Origin: Solirubrobacterales bacterium
Lineage (GTDB): Bacteria; Actinomycetota; Thermoleophilia; Solirubrobacterales; 70-9
Direction: 5' to 3'
NCBI GenBank assembly: GCA_025450195.1
Contig: JANWHW010000004.1
Coordinates: 1 to 50,186 of the forward strand
DNA: 50,186 nucleotides
In this document: positions 27,038-34,402 of the stretch, one piece after another
How positions within the stretch are numbered: position 1 is the stretch's first letter
Layout of the letters: every line of letters begins with the position of its first letter
Notes under the pieces: generated by a model
The model's database searches: none
The model's input: only the letters and a program-made list of their open reading frames with translations
Told to the model about the DNA's origin: nothing
Position numbers and translations under genes: made by a program

Positions 27038-28041
27038 GCGAACTGACTCCCGAGGGGGCGCTCGAGCAGGCCGCCCTGGCCGGAATCCACCGTCTCCGCA
27101 TCCCAACCCCCTTCGCGGTGGGCAGGGTCAACTGCTACCTGCTCGAGGACGAGCCGTTGACCCTGGTAGATACCGGCCCCAACTCGGGCAAGGCACTCGA
27201 CGAACTGCAGAGCAAGCTGGGCGAGCGCGGCCACTCGATCGACGACCTCGAGCTTGTGATCGTCACCCACCAGCACATCGACCACCTCGGCCTGGTCGAG
27301 ATCATCGTCGAGCACTCCGGAGCCGACGTCGCGGCAATCGGCGCTGCGGCACAGCGGCTGGCCAACTTCGACGAGGACGCCGAGGCCGACGACCGCTTCG
27401 CGGTCGAGTTGATGCTGCGAAGCGGCATCCCCGAGGAGGTCACCGCGGCACTGCAGAGCGTCTCCCGCAGCTTTCGCAGTTGGGGCTCTCACGTCGGGGT
27501 GAGCAGGCCATTGGACGACGGCGAGGAGATCGCGTTCCGCGATCGCACCCTCCAGGCCTTTCACCGGCCTGGGCACAGTCCCTCCGACACCGTCTTCTGG
27601 GACGCCGATCGCCGCATCCTGATCGCTGCCGATCACCTGATCGCCCACATCTCTTCCAACCCCCTGATCACACCACCGCTGGACGGCTCAACCGAGCGCA
27701 CGCAGGCGCTCGTCACCTACATCGAGTCGATGCGCAAGACGCGGGAGATGCCAGCCGAGATCGTCCTCTCGGGCCACGGCGATCCGATCACCAACCACGT
27801 AGAGCTAATCGACGATCGCCTCGCCAAGCACGATCGTCGCAAGGAGAAGATCTTCAAGTTGATCGCGGAAGAACCGCGCACCGGCTATGAGTTGGCCCAG
27901 GCCCTCTGGGGCAATGTCGCGGTGACCCAGGCCTTCCTGACCCTCTCGGAGGTCATCGGGCACGCCGACCTGCTTGTCAACGAGGGGCGAATCCGCGAAG
28001 ACGACGACGGGGAGGTGATCCGCTATGAGACGACCGGGTAA
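27034..28041 (+). CDS. Metallo-beta-lactamase-fold hydrolase with C-terminal winged-helix-like region
   Basis: The 335-residue product has the zinc motif THQHIDHLG (H79, H81, D83, H84), FHRPGHSPSDTVFW and SGHGDPITNH, as in glyoxalase II-type and LACTB2-type proteins. The last 70 residues (EPRTGYELAQALWGNVAVTQ) resemble the C-terminal winged-helix region of LACTB2-like proteins. The GTG start overlaps the manB stop (GTGA). The substrate is unknown: a thioester or RNA are both possible. Confidence 0.85.
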   Translation: MSELTPEGALEQAALAGIHRLRIPTPFAVGRVNCYLLEDEPLTLVDTGPNSGKALDELQSKLGERGHSIDDLELVIVTHQHIDHLGLVEIIVEHSGADVAAIGAAAQRLANFDEDAEADDRFAVELMLRSGIPEEVTAALQSVSRSFRSWGSHVGVSRPLDDGEEIAFRDRTLQAFHRPGHSPSDTVFWDADRRILIAADHLIAHISSNPLITPPLDGSTERTQALVTYIESMRKTREMPAEIVLSGHGDPITNHVELIDDRLAKHDRRKEKIFKLIAEEPRTGYELAQALWGNVAVTQAFLTLSEVIGHADLLVNEGRIREDDDGEVIRYETTG

Positions 28042-28987
28042 GCGAACCGGGAAGAAGCGGATGCTGATCATCGTCAACCCCTACGCGACGACGGTTTCCA
28101 ACCGGCTGAAGAATCTGGTGGTCTATGCGCTTCAGGGGCGCTTTGAGGTCGAGACCGTTGCCACCGAGGCCCAAAACCATGCAACGGAGATCGGCCGGGA
28201 GGTGCAGGATCACGGCTACGACGTGGTCGTCGCCTTCGGCGGCGACGGCACGCTCAATGAGGTGGCCAACGGCCTAGCCGGCACAGACGTGCCCGTCTCG
28301 ATGCTGCCGGGTGGATCCACCAACGTCGTCTGCCGCACCCTCGGCATCCCCAACGACGTCGTCGACGCAACCGAGCACCTGCTTGCCCTGGCGGACGACT
28401 GGAAGCCCCGCAAGATCGACCTGGGCCGGGTCGACAGCCGCTATTTCGTCTTCTCCTGTGGAGTCGGCATCGATGCGACCGTGGTGAAACGAGTCGATGC
28501 CCACCCTCGGCTGAAGTCCCGGGCTGGCCCCTATTACTACAGCTGGGCGGCGATCTCTGCCTTCTACCGCAGCTACATGCTCAACCCGGTCAGGCTGCGT
28601 GTCGACGTGAACGGCAAGGGCATCGAGGGAGTAACCGCGCTGGCCCAAAACTCAGACCCGTTTACCTATTTCGCCAGTCGCCCGGTGCGCGTCTGCGAAG
28701 GAGTGGGGATCGACGACGGAACTCTCTCGCTTGGAGTGCTGAAGCGGGCAGCCGTGCGCGATATGCCGACCTTGATCCCTCGTCTATTCAGTGAGAAGCG
28801 CGCGGCTGGGCAGCATCGTCAGATCGAGCACATCGAAGACGTCACCGAAGCCACCATCGAGTCGATCTCCCAGACCAAGGATGGAGTCGCCCGCCCTTTC
28901 CCCGTTCAGGTCGACGGTGACTACATCGGCGAGAGGACTGCTCTGAGCATGGGCGTCACCGCCGAGGCCCTCACCGTCATCGCCTAA
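28025..28987 (+). CDS. Diacylglycerol kinase-like lipid kinase
   Basis: This 320-residue protein belongs to the DAGK catalytic/YegS family, which phosphorylates diacylglycerol or related lipids. The ATP-binding line is FGGDGTLNEVANGL (71-84), followed by LPGGSTNVVCRTLGIP and a C-terminal QVDGDYIG. It overlaps the MBL gene by 17 bases and is the last gene of the HIT-manB-MBL run. Confidence 0.9.
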   Translation: MRRPGKRTGKKRMLIIVNPYATTVSNRLKNLVVYALQGRFEVETVATEAQNHATEIGREVQDHGYDVVVAFGGDGTLNEVANGLAGTDVPVSMLPGGSTNVVCRTLGIPNDVVDATEHLLALADDWKPRKIDLGRVDSRYFVFSCGVGIDATVVKRVDAHPRLKSRAGPYYYSWAAISAFYRSYMLNPVRLRVDVNGKGIEGVTALAQNSDPFTYFASRPVRVCEGVGIDDGTLSLGVLKRAAVRDMPTLIPRLFSEKRAAGQHRQIEHIEDVTEATIESISQTKDGVARPFPVQVDGDYIGERTALSMGVTAEALTVIA

Positions 28988-29178
28988 TCATCGACCCCAC
29001 CCCCCGGTGGAGAGAGAAGCCCGTCCGCCCTCCAGTCGAATTGATGGCGCACGGCCTTCGGCCTTAGCGCCGAAACTACTGCGCGGCGACGCCGCGCTCC
29101 TCATTAGTCGCACGCGCCGTAGGCGCGAGCGACCTCAATTCCCGGGGCGGGGGTGCCGGCGTCCCTCTTAGGGATCGA
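28988..29178. other. Hairpin-rich region between convergent genes
   Basis: This 191-base gap carries three compact hairpins: GGCC-TTC-GGCC, GCGCGGC-GAC-GCCGCGC, and TCGC-AC-GCGCC-GTA-GGCGC-GA-GCGA. They are enclosed by G-rich and C-rich ends (ACCCCACCCCCCGG near 28995 and CCCGGGGCGGGGGTG near 29141). No T-run is seen. It may end transcription from both sides; no gene is visible. Confidence 0.6.
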
Positions 29179-31374
29179 CTATTGGGACGGCGTGATGCGG
29201 TAGGCGTCAAAGACGGATTCGACGTTGCGCAGGCGGGAGATGCACTGCTTCAGCTGCTCGGTGTCGCCGACTTCGACGACGAAGCGGTTGGTGACCATCG
29301 GCTGCCTCGTCATGCAGCTCGCGCCGATGATGTTGATGCCCGCCTCCGAGAAGGTGCGCGACAGGTCCTCGAGCAGGCGCGTGCGGTCATAGGCGTCAAC
29401 CTGCAGCTCGACGCGATAGGAGGCCTTGTTCTCGCCGTCCCAGCTGACGTCGACGAACCGTTCCGGCGCCTTTTTCAGCGCTTTCACGTTCTTGCAGTCG
29501 GTGCGGTGGATCGTGATGCCGCGACCGAGCGAAACGTAGCCGGCAATCTCGTCCCCGGGCACGGGGCGGCAGCACTTGGCGAGGCGCACGGCGACGTTCT
29601 CGGCACCGGTGACGCTGATCCCGTAGTTAGAGGCCTCCTTGGTCCGCCGCGCCTTGTCCTCGCGGGCGCCCGTGAACCCGAGCGGCTCGTCCTCTTCGAC
29701 CGCCTCACCGGCCTTCAGCCGCTGCATCAGCTTGTTAGCGACCGCCCCACTCGAGATCTTGCCCTGGCCGAGGGCGATGTAGAACTCGGTCGCTTTGCGG
29801 AAGCCCATCTCCCGGATCACGTCCGCGAGCAACGGCGACATCGCCAGCTTCTGCATCGGCAGCCCCCGCTTGCGCAGGGCGTCCTCGAGGCCTTCGCGAC
29901 CGTCCCGCTCCGCGTCCTCTCGTCGCTCCTGTTTGAAGAAGGCACGGATCTTGTTCCGGGCCCTGCTGGTCCGCACCAGGTTGAGCCAATCGCGGGAGGG
30001 GCCGCGCTTCTGTTTAGCCGTCAGGACCTCGATGATGTCCCCCGAGCGCAGCTGGTAGTGCAGTGGAACGATGTTGCCATTGACCTTCGCCCCGACGCAG
30101 CGATGGCCGACGTCGGTATGGACCGCGTAGGCGAAATCCAGTGGGGTCGAGCCGGCGGAGAGGTTTTTCACCTCGCCCTTCGGGGTGAAGACGAAGACCT
30201 CGTCCTCGAACAGGTCGACCTTCAAGGACTCCAGAAACTCGGTCGGGTCCTGCTCACCCTCGGCCTCGACGAGATGGCGCAGCCAGGTCATCTTCTCTCG
30301 CTGAGGGTCGCCGGCGCCTCCCTCTTTGTAGGCGACGTGCGCGGCGACGCCGTACTCGGCGAGGTTGTGCATCTCGATGGTGCGGATCTGGATCTCCAGC
30401 GGTTTGCCTTCGGGCCCGATCACGGTCGTATGCAGCGCCTGGTACATGTTGGCCTTCGGCATCGCGACGAAGTCCTTGAAGCGCCCCGGCAGCGGCTTCC
30501 AGAGCGAGTGGATGACGCCGATCGTCCCGTAGCAGTCCTTGACCGAGCCGACGATTACCCGCATCGCGGTCAGGTCGAAAATCTCGTTGAACTCCCGGCC
30601 CTTCTTGGTCATCTTCGTGTAGATCGAGTAGAAGTGCTTGGCGCGGCCTGAGATCTCAGCTTCGACCCCAACCTTCTGCAGCTCCTCGTTGAGGAAACTC
30701 CCCGCCTCGTTGACATAGACCTCGCGCTCGTCGCGCTGTTGGGCAACGAGCTGCTTGATCTCCTTGTACTTGCGCGGGTGCAGGGTCGCGAAGGCGAGGT
30801 CCTCCAGCTCCCACTTGATCGCGTGGATACCGAGGCGATGCGCAAGCGGCGCGTAGATTTCGAGCGTCTCCCGGGACTTGGACATCTGCTTCTGCTTGGG
30901 CAGGGCGCCGAGGGTGCGCATGTTGTGGAGACGGTCGGCCAGCTTGATCAGGATGACCCTGACATCGGTGGCCATCGCCACCATCATCTTGCGGTAGTTC
31001 TCGGCCTGTCGCTCGTCACGGCTCTCGAAAGTCATGCCGGTCAGCTTGGTGACGCCATCGACGAGCGTGGCGATCTCCTCGCCGAATTCCGCGCGGACCT
31101 CCTCGAGGCTGGCGCTCGTGTCCTCGACGGTGTCATGCAGGAGGGCTGCGCAGAGCGTCGCGGTGTCGAGCCTCATTCCCGCGCAGATCTGTGCGACGCC
31201 CACCGGATGGGTGATGAACTCATCGCCAGAGCGGCGCAGTTGGTCAGCGTGACGATCGCACGCAAACTCGAAGGCACGGGCGACCGCCTCTCGATCGATC
31301 GGTATGACCGACCCCGCCTCGTGGCCGTCGCCGTTGCGGCCTTTGCCGGCCTCGACATCGAACTCCTCGACCAC
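29179..31374 (-). CDS. relA: Bifunctional (p)ppGpp synthetase/hydrolase
   Basis: This enzyme makes and degrades the stringent-response alarmone. The 731-residue product has an HD hydrolase domain (ALLHDTVED, H80-D81), a synthetase domain (about 210-370, with FDLTAMRVIV and QIQIRTIEMHNLAEYGVAAH), a TGS domain (about 395-455, FVFTPKGEVKNLSAGSTPLD), and C-terminal zinc-binding (CCRPVPGDEI) and ACT domains. Both activities should be intact. The GTG at 31374 is the listed start, but the frame stays open upstream as ERKELLADVFSV, so the exact start is uncertain. It follows recJ by 32 bases. Confidence 0.94.
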   Translation of the reverse strand: MVEEFDVEAGKGRNGDGHEAGSVIPIDREAVARAFEFACDRHADQLRRSGDEFITHPVGVAQICAGMRLDTATLCAALLHDTVEDTSASLEEVRAEFGEEIATLVDGVTKLTGMTFESRDERQAENYRKMMVAMATDVRVILIKLADRLHNMRTLGALPKQKQMSKSRETLEIYAPLAHRLGIHAIKWELEDLAFATLHPRKYKEIKQLVAQQRDEREVYVNEAGSFLNEELQKVGVEAEISGRAKHFYSIYTKMTKKGREFNEIFDLTAMRVIVGSVKDCYGTIGVIHSLWKPLPGRFKDFVAMPKANMYQALHTTVIGPEGKPLEIQIRTIEMHNLAEYGVAAHVAYKEGGAGDPQREKMTWLRHLVEAEGEQDPTEFLESLKVDLFEDEVFVFTPKGEVKNLSAGSTPLDFAYAVHTDVGHRCVGAKVNGNIVPLHYQLRSGDIIEVLTAKQKRGPSRDWLNLVRTSRARNKIRAFFKQERREDAERDGREGLEDALRKRGLPMQKLAMSPLLADVIREMGFRKATEFYIALGQGKISSGAVANKLMQRLKAGEAVEEDEPLGFTGAREDKARRTKEASNYGISVTGAENVAVRLAKCCRPVPGDEIAGYVSLGRGITIHRTDCKNVKALKKAPERFVDVSWDGENKASYRVELQVDAYDRTRLLEDLSRTFSEAGINIIGASCMTRQPMVTNRFVVEVGDTEQLKQCISRLRNVESVFDAYRITPSQ

Positions 31375-31406
31375 GGAGAAGACGTCCGCCAGCAGCTCCT
31401 TGCGCT

Positions 31407-34016
31407 CTAGGGTTGTTTGCGTCGATCGAGGAATTGCAGACTCTCCTGATAGCGGGCGGTGTAGGCAAGGAACGCCTCGGAGCGCTCCAGATCGGCCTCC
31501 CCTGAGGATACGACCCCCACCCGGCCGGTACCGCTATCCGGTGAGCCTTGGACGATCCCAAGCTCATCGAGAACCCGGAAGCAGCGCGCAGCGCTCTCGG
31601 GGCTGCGCCGATGCTGCCCGCTGTCGCGAAGCGCCGCCAGCAGGCTTGCTCCGCTGACCTCACCCGCATCCCGGAGGTCTTTGAAAACATCAGTCAATTG
31701 CCTGCGCTGGGCAAATTCGTCCTCCAGGACCGAGATTGCGAACGGAATCTCGGCTTTGCCCCAAACCTCGTGCAGGTAGCCAGGGTGCACCTCCTCCTCA
31801 CTCCAATTGCCGCGAGGGCGCGTGGCCAACCGCTCGGCGGAGGCGGAGAACGGCACATCGACCAAGACAACGTGCTCGAAGTCGCCAGCAAGGCTGGGCG
31901 CCGCGTCGAGCGCGGCGTAGTCGACTAACGTAAGCCCGGCATGCGGTCCTAGTGCCGCGACTGCCTCTCTCCCGCAACTCCGACACGCTATGGGGGCGGA
32001 GCCGCCGTTGAACCGAGCCAGGCCGATTGACCCATTGGCAAGAGCGGCTCGACGAGAAGCATCGGCACAAACGACGAGCACGCCAGCCCCGCTGGAGACC
32101 AGCTCGGCGATCACAGCGGCCGCGGAAGCCTCATGAGGAACGATCTCGCGCTCGACGGGGATGATTTCCTCCATGGCATCCGTCGGGTCGAGGCTCTGAG
32201 CCCTCTCCCGTTCAAAACGCTCCCACCACTCGCCCTCCGAGCACTCGCAGGTATGCAGTGAGGCCGACTCCTCGCCAGGCGCCTCGAGCGGATACAGCTC
32301 ACCCAGCACGACCCGCGGCTCGACCGAGCCGTTCCAGCGATTGACCTCGAGCCGAACAGCCGCATCGACCTGATCCTCTTCCCCCACCCCGAGCGTCGAG
32401 CGGCCAAACGCAACCGCAAGCGACCGGTGAGAGCCGCTGTGAAGGTTGAAGCGAGCATGTTTGCCCTCTTTTCCCATCGTCCGCACGTCGGCAACGCGAG
32501 CGGACGGCACAAGCAGCTTGACACCGGGGTTACCCATCCCAAAGGGTCCTACCTGTTCAAGCTCCTCGGCAAGGCCAAGCGCCAAGCCGGGGCCACCAAC
32601 CATTGCGTCGATGCGCTCGATGCGCTTCAAGTCATCTTGGGAGAGGACTTCGGTTGCATGCGCAACGAAGGCCTCTCGGAAAGCCTCCAAGCTCTCGACT
32701 TCGAGCTCCAAGCCCGCCGCGGCCCGGTGCCCCCCGAAGCGGACAAGATGCTCCGAGCATGCTTCCAGCCCGCCCAGCAGGTCGAACCCAGGAATGCTGC
32801 GCCCAGAGCCTCGTCCGCTGCCGTTCTCGTCGAGCGAGATAACGATCACCGGCCGGTAGTGGTGCTTGGCGAGGCGAGAGGCGGTGATGCCGATCACGCC
32901 GGGATGCCAGTCTCGTCCCGCCAGGACTAGCGCCGGCGCCTCACGCAGCTCCTCGGAGAGTTTGCGTCGAGCCGTTTCCGCTGCCGAGCTCACCCGCCTC
33001 TCGATCACCTGCCGCTCGCTGTTAGCCCGCCCCAGCTCCTTGGCAATCTCAGCGGCTCGGGTGTCGTCGGACGTCAGGAAAAGCTCTACGCCGGCATCGG
33101 CGCGATAGAGGCGCCCGGCGGCATTGATCCGCGGCCCCAGTCGGAAGCCCAGGTCCCCCTCGTCGAGCCTTGCCAAATCGCAGCTCGCTGCCTTGAGCAG
33201 CGCGCGAAGGCCTGGCCGGCGCGCGCGTCGCATCACCTCGATCCCGCGACGCACCAGTGAGCGGTTCTCGCCGATCAGAGGAACGACATCAGCGACAGTT
33301 GCAAGCGCCACCAAGTCGAGATCGGCGTCGGAGGTCTCGGGGGTGGGATCCCCGGGCTCGCGTTCGCGAGGAGTTCCCGGGGACCCCACCCCCGACGCCT
33401 CCCGAAGCGCGCAGCTGAGCTTCCAGGCGACGGCGGTGCCGCAGAGGTGCTCGAAGGGATAGCCATCCAGGCTTGGGTGAAGGATCAGGCAGTCGGGTAG
33501 GGACGCGCCGGGCTGGTGGTGGTCGGTGACGATCACGTCCATGCCAAGCGAGCGCGCGAGAGCGACCTCTCGGGTCGCAGTGATTCCGCAATCGACCGTG
33601 ACAATCAGCGACGTCTCGCGCTCCGCCAAGCGCCTGATGTTGTCCTCACCAAGGCCATAGCCATCGCCGATTCGATTGGGAATCAGCCAGTCGCAGTCCA
33701 CACCCAGGTCACGAAGCGCACTGACCAGGATCGTCGTGGCGCAGACACCGTCGACGTCGAAGTCGCCGTGGATGACGATCCGCTCGCGTGCCTCGACCGC
33801 GGCGAGCAGGCGCTCCACGATTGGCCCCATCGATTTGAAGGCAGTGGGTGGATGCGACTCGTCTGCATTGAGGAATGAGCGAGCAGCCTCGAGCGTTCGG
33901 TAGCCCCGGCGAACAAGGGTGACCGCCACCGGCTCGCTCAGCCCCAGGCCCTCGACTAAGGCCCTGGCCTCACGGTAGGAGTATGGATCCGCCTTGTAGG
34001 CGTTGATTGTCTCCAC
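31407..34016 (-). CDS. recJ: Single-stranded-DNA exonuclease RecJ with long C-terminal extension
   Basis: RecJ is the 5'-3' single-strand exonuclease of recombination and mismatch repair. The 869-residue product has DHH motifs (IVIHGDFDVDGVCATT near 82, VTDHHQPGASLPD), the DHHA1 glycine motif (RFGGHRAAAGLE) and an OB-like region. About 300 extra residues follow the usual core. Between SCALREASG and DLDLVALATVADVVPL the protein contains a short Gly/Pro/Glu stretch (GVGSPGTPREREPGDPTPE) encoded by a palindrome, which interrupts an otherwise conserved segment. Confidence 0.93.
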   Translation of the reverse strand: METINAYKADPYSYREARALVEGLGLSEPVAVTLVRRGYRTLEAARSFLNADESHPPTAFKSMGPIVERLLAAVEARERIVIHGDFDVDGVCATTILVSALRDLGVDCDWLIPNRIGDGYGLGEDNIRRLAERETSLIVTVDCGITATREVALARSLGMDVIVTDHHQPGASLPDCLILHPSLDGYPFEHLCGTAVAWKLSCALREASGVGSPGTPREREPGDPTPETSDADLDLVALATVADVVPLIGENRSLVRRGIEVMRRARRPGLRALLKAASCDLARLDEGDLGFRLGPRINAAGRLYRADAGVELFLTSDDTRAAEIAKELGRANSERQVIERRVSSAAETARRKLSEELREAPALVLAGRDWHPGVIGITASRLAKHHYRPVIVISLDENGSGRGSGRSIPGFDLLGGLEACSEHLVRFGGHRAAAGLELEVESLEAFREAFVAHATEVLSQDDLKRIERIDAMVGGPGLALGLAEELEQVGPFGMGNPGVKLLVPSARVADVRTMGKEGKHARFNLHSGSHRSLAVAFGRSTLGVGEEDQVDAAVRLEVNRWNGSVEPRVVLGELYPLEAPGEESASLHTCECSEGEWWERFERERAQSLDPTDAMEEIIPVEREIVPHEASAAAVIAELVSSGAGVLVVCADASRRAALANGSIGLARFNGGSAPIACRSCGREAVAALGPHAGLTLVDYAALDAAPSLAGDFEHVVLVDVPFSASAERLATRPRGNWSEEEVHPGYLHEVWGKAEIPFAISVLEDEFAQRRQLTDVFKDLRDAGEVSGASLLAALRDSGQHRRSPESAARCFRVLDELGIVQGSPDSGTGRVGVVSSGEADLERSEAFLAYTARYQESLQFLDRRKQP
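33328..33405. repeat. Palindrome inserted in frame inside recJ
   Basis: Arms of about 28 bases (containing GGGGGTGGGATCCCCGGG and its near-complement CCCGGGGACCCCACCCCC) enclose a second hairpin, CTCGCG-TT-CGCGAG. The span is 78 bases, or 26 codons, so the reading frame is kept. The nested layout resembles the element at 5793-5882. Confidence 0.8.
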
Positions 34017-34092
34017 AGCCCAACCAGGCTAGGAAGAGCCCAGGACGGATTGAGCGGCGGACCGGAGGTGCCCGTGGAGGGCGGCCTGGCCC

Positions 34093-34356
34093 TCAGGTGC
34101 TCTGTTCGCTGCGAACGCCGATCGCCCAGACGACCGCCAAACCCATCGCCACCCCGGGGATCGCGATCAGCGCCGTGCCTACGTCTGTGGTCCCAAGCCC
34201 GCGTCCCGATATCAACTCGACGATCCCGCCAAACACCACGGCACCGGTGACCGAGCCGATGAACGCCCCGACTATCCCCTGCCAGAAACGGTCTGGAAGA
34301 AAGATCGTGAAGTGCCAGAGGGCAATGCCCATCGTGAACCAAACGACAAGCGCCAT
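34093..34356 (-). CDS. Small membrane protein of unknown function
   Basis: The 87-residue product has three probable membrane segments: residues 2-19, 28-48 and 62-82. Gly-rich turns (GAFIGSVTGAVVFGG) resemble the GlsB/YeaQ type of small membrane protein, but the match is not firm. It lies between secDF and recJ on the same strand. Confidence 0.65.
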   Translation of the reverse strand: MALVVWFTMGIALWHFTIFLPDRFWQGIVGAFIGSVTGAVVFGGIVELISGRGLGTTDVGTALIAIPGVAMGLAVVWAIGVRSEQST

Positions 34357-34402
34357 CAGCCGATCACCCCCCTAGCTGCAGCGTGCGGGATCCTGAAGAC
34401 GA

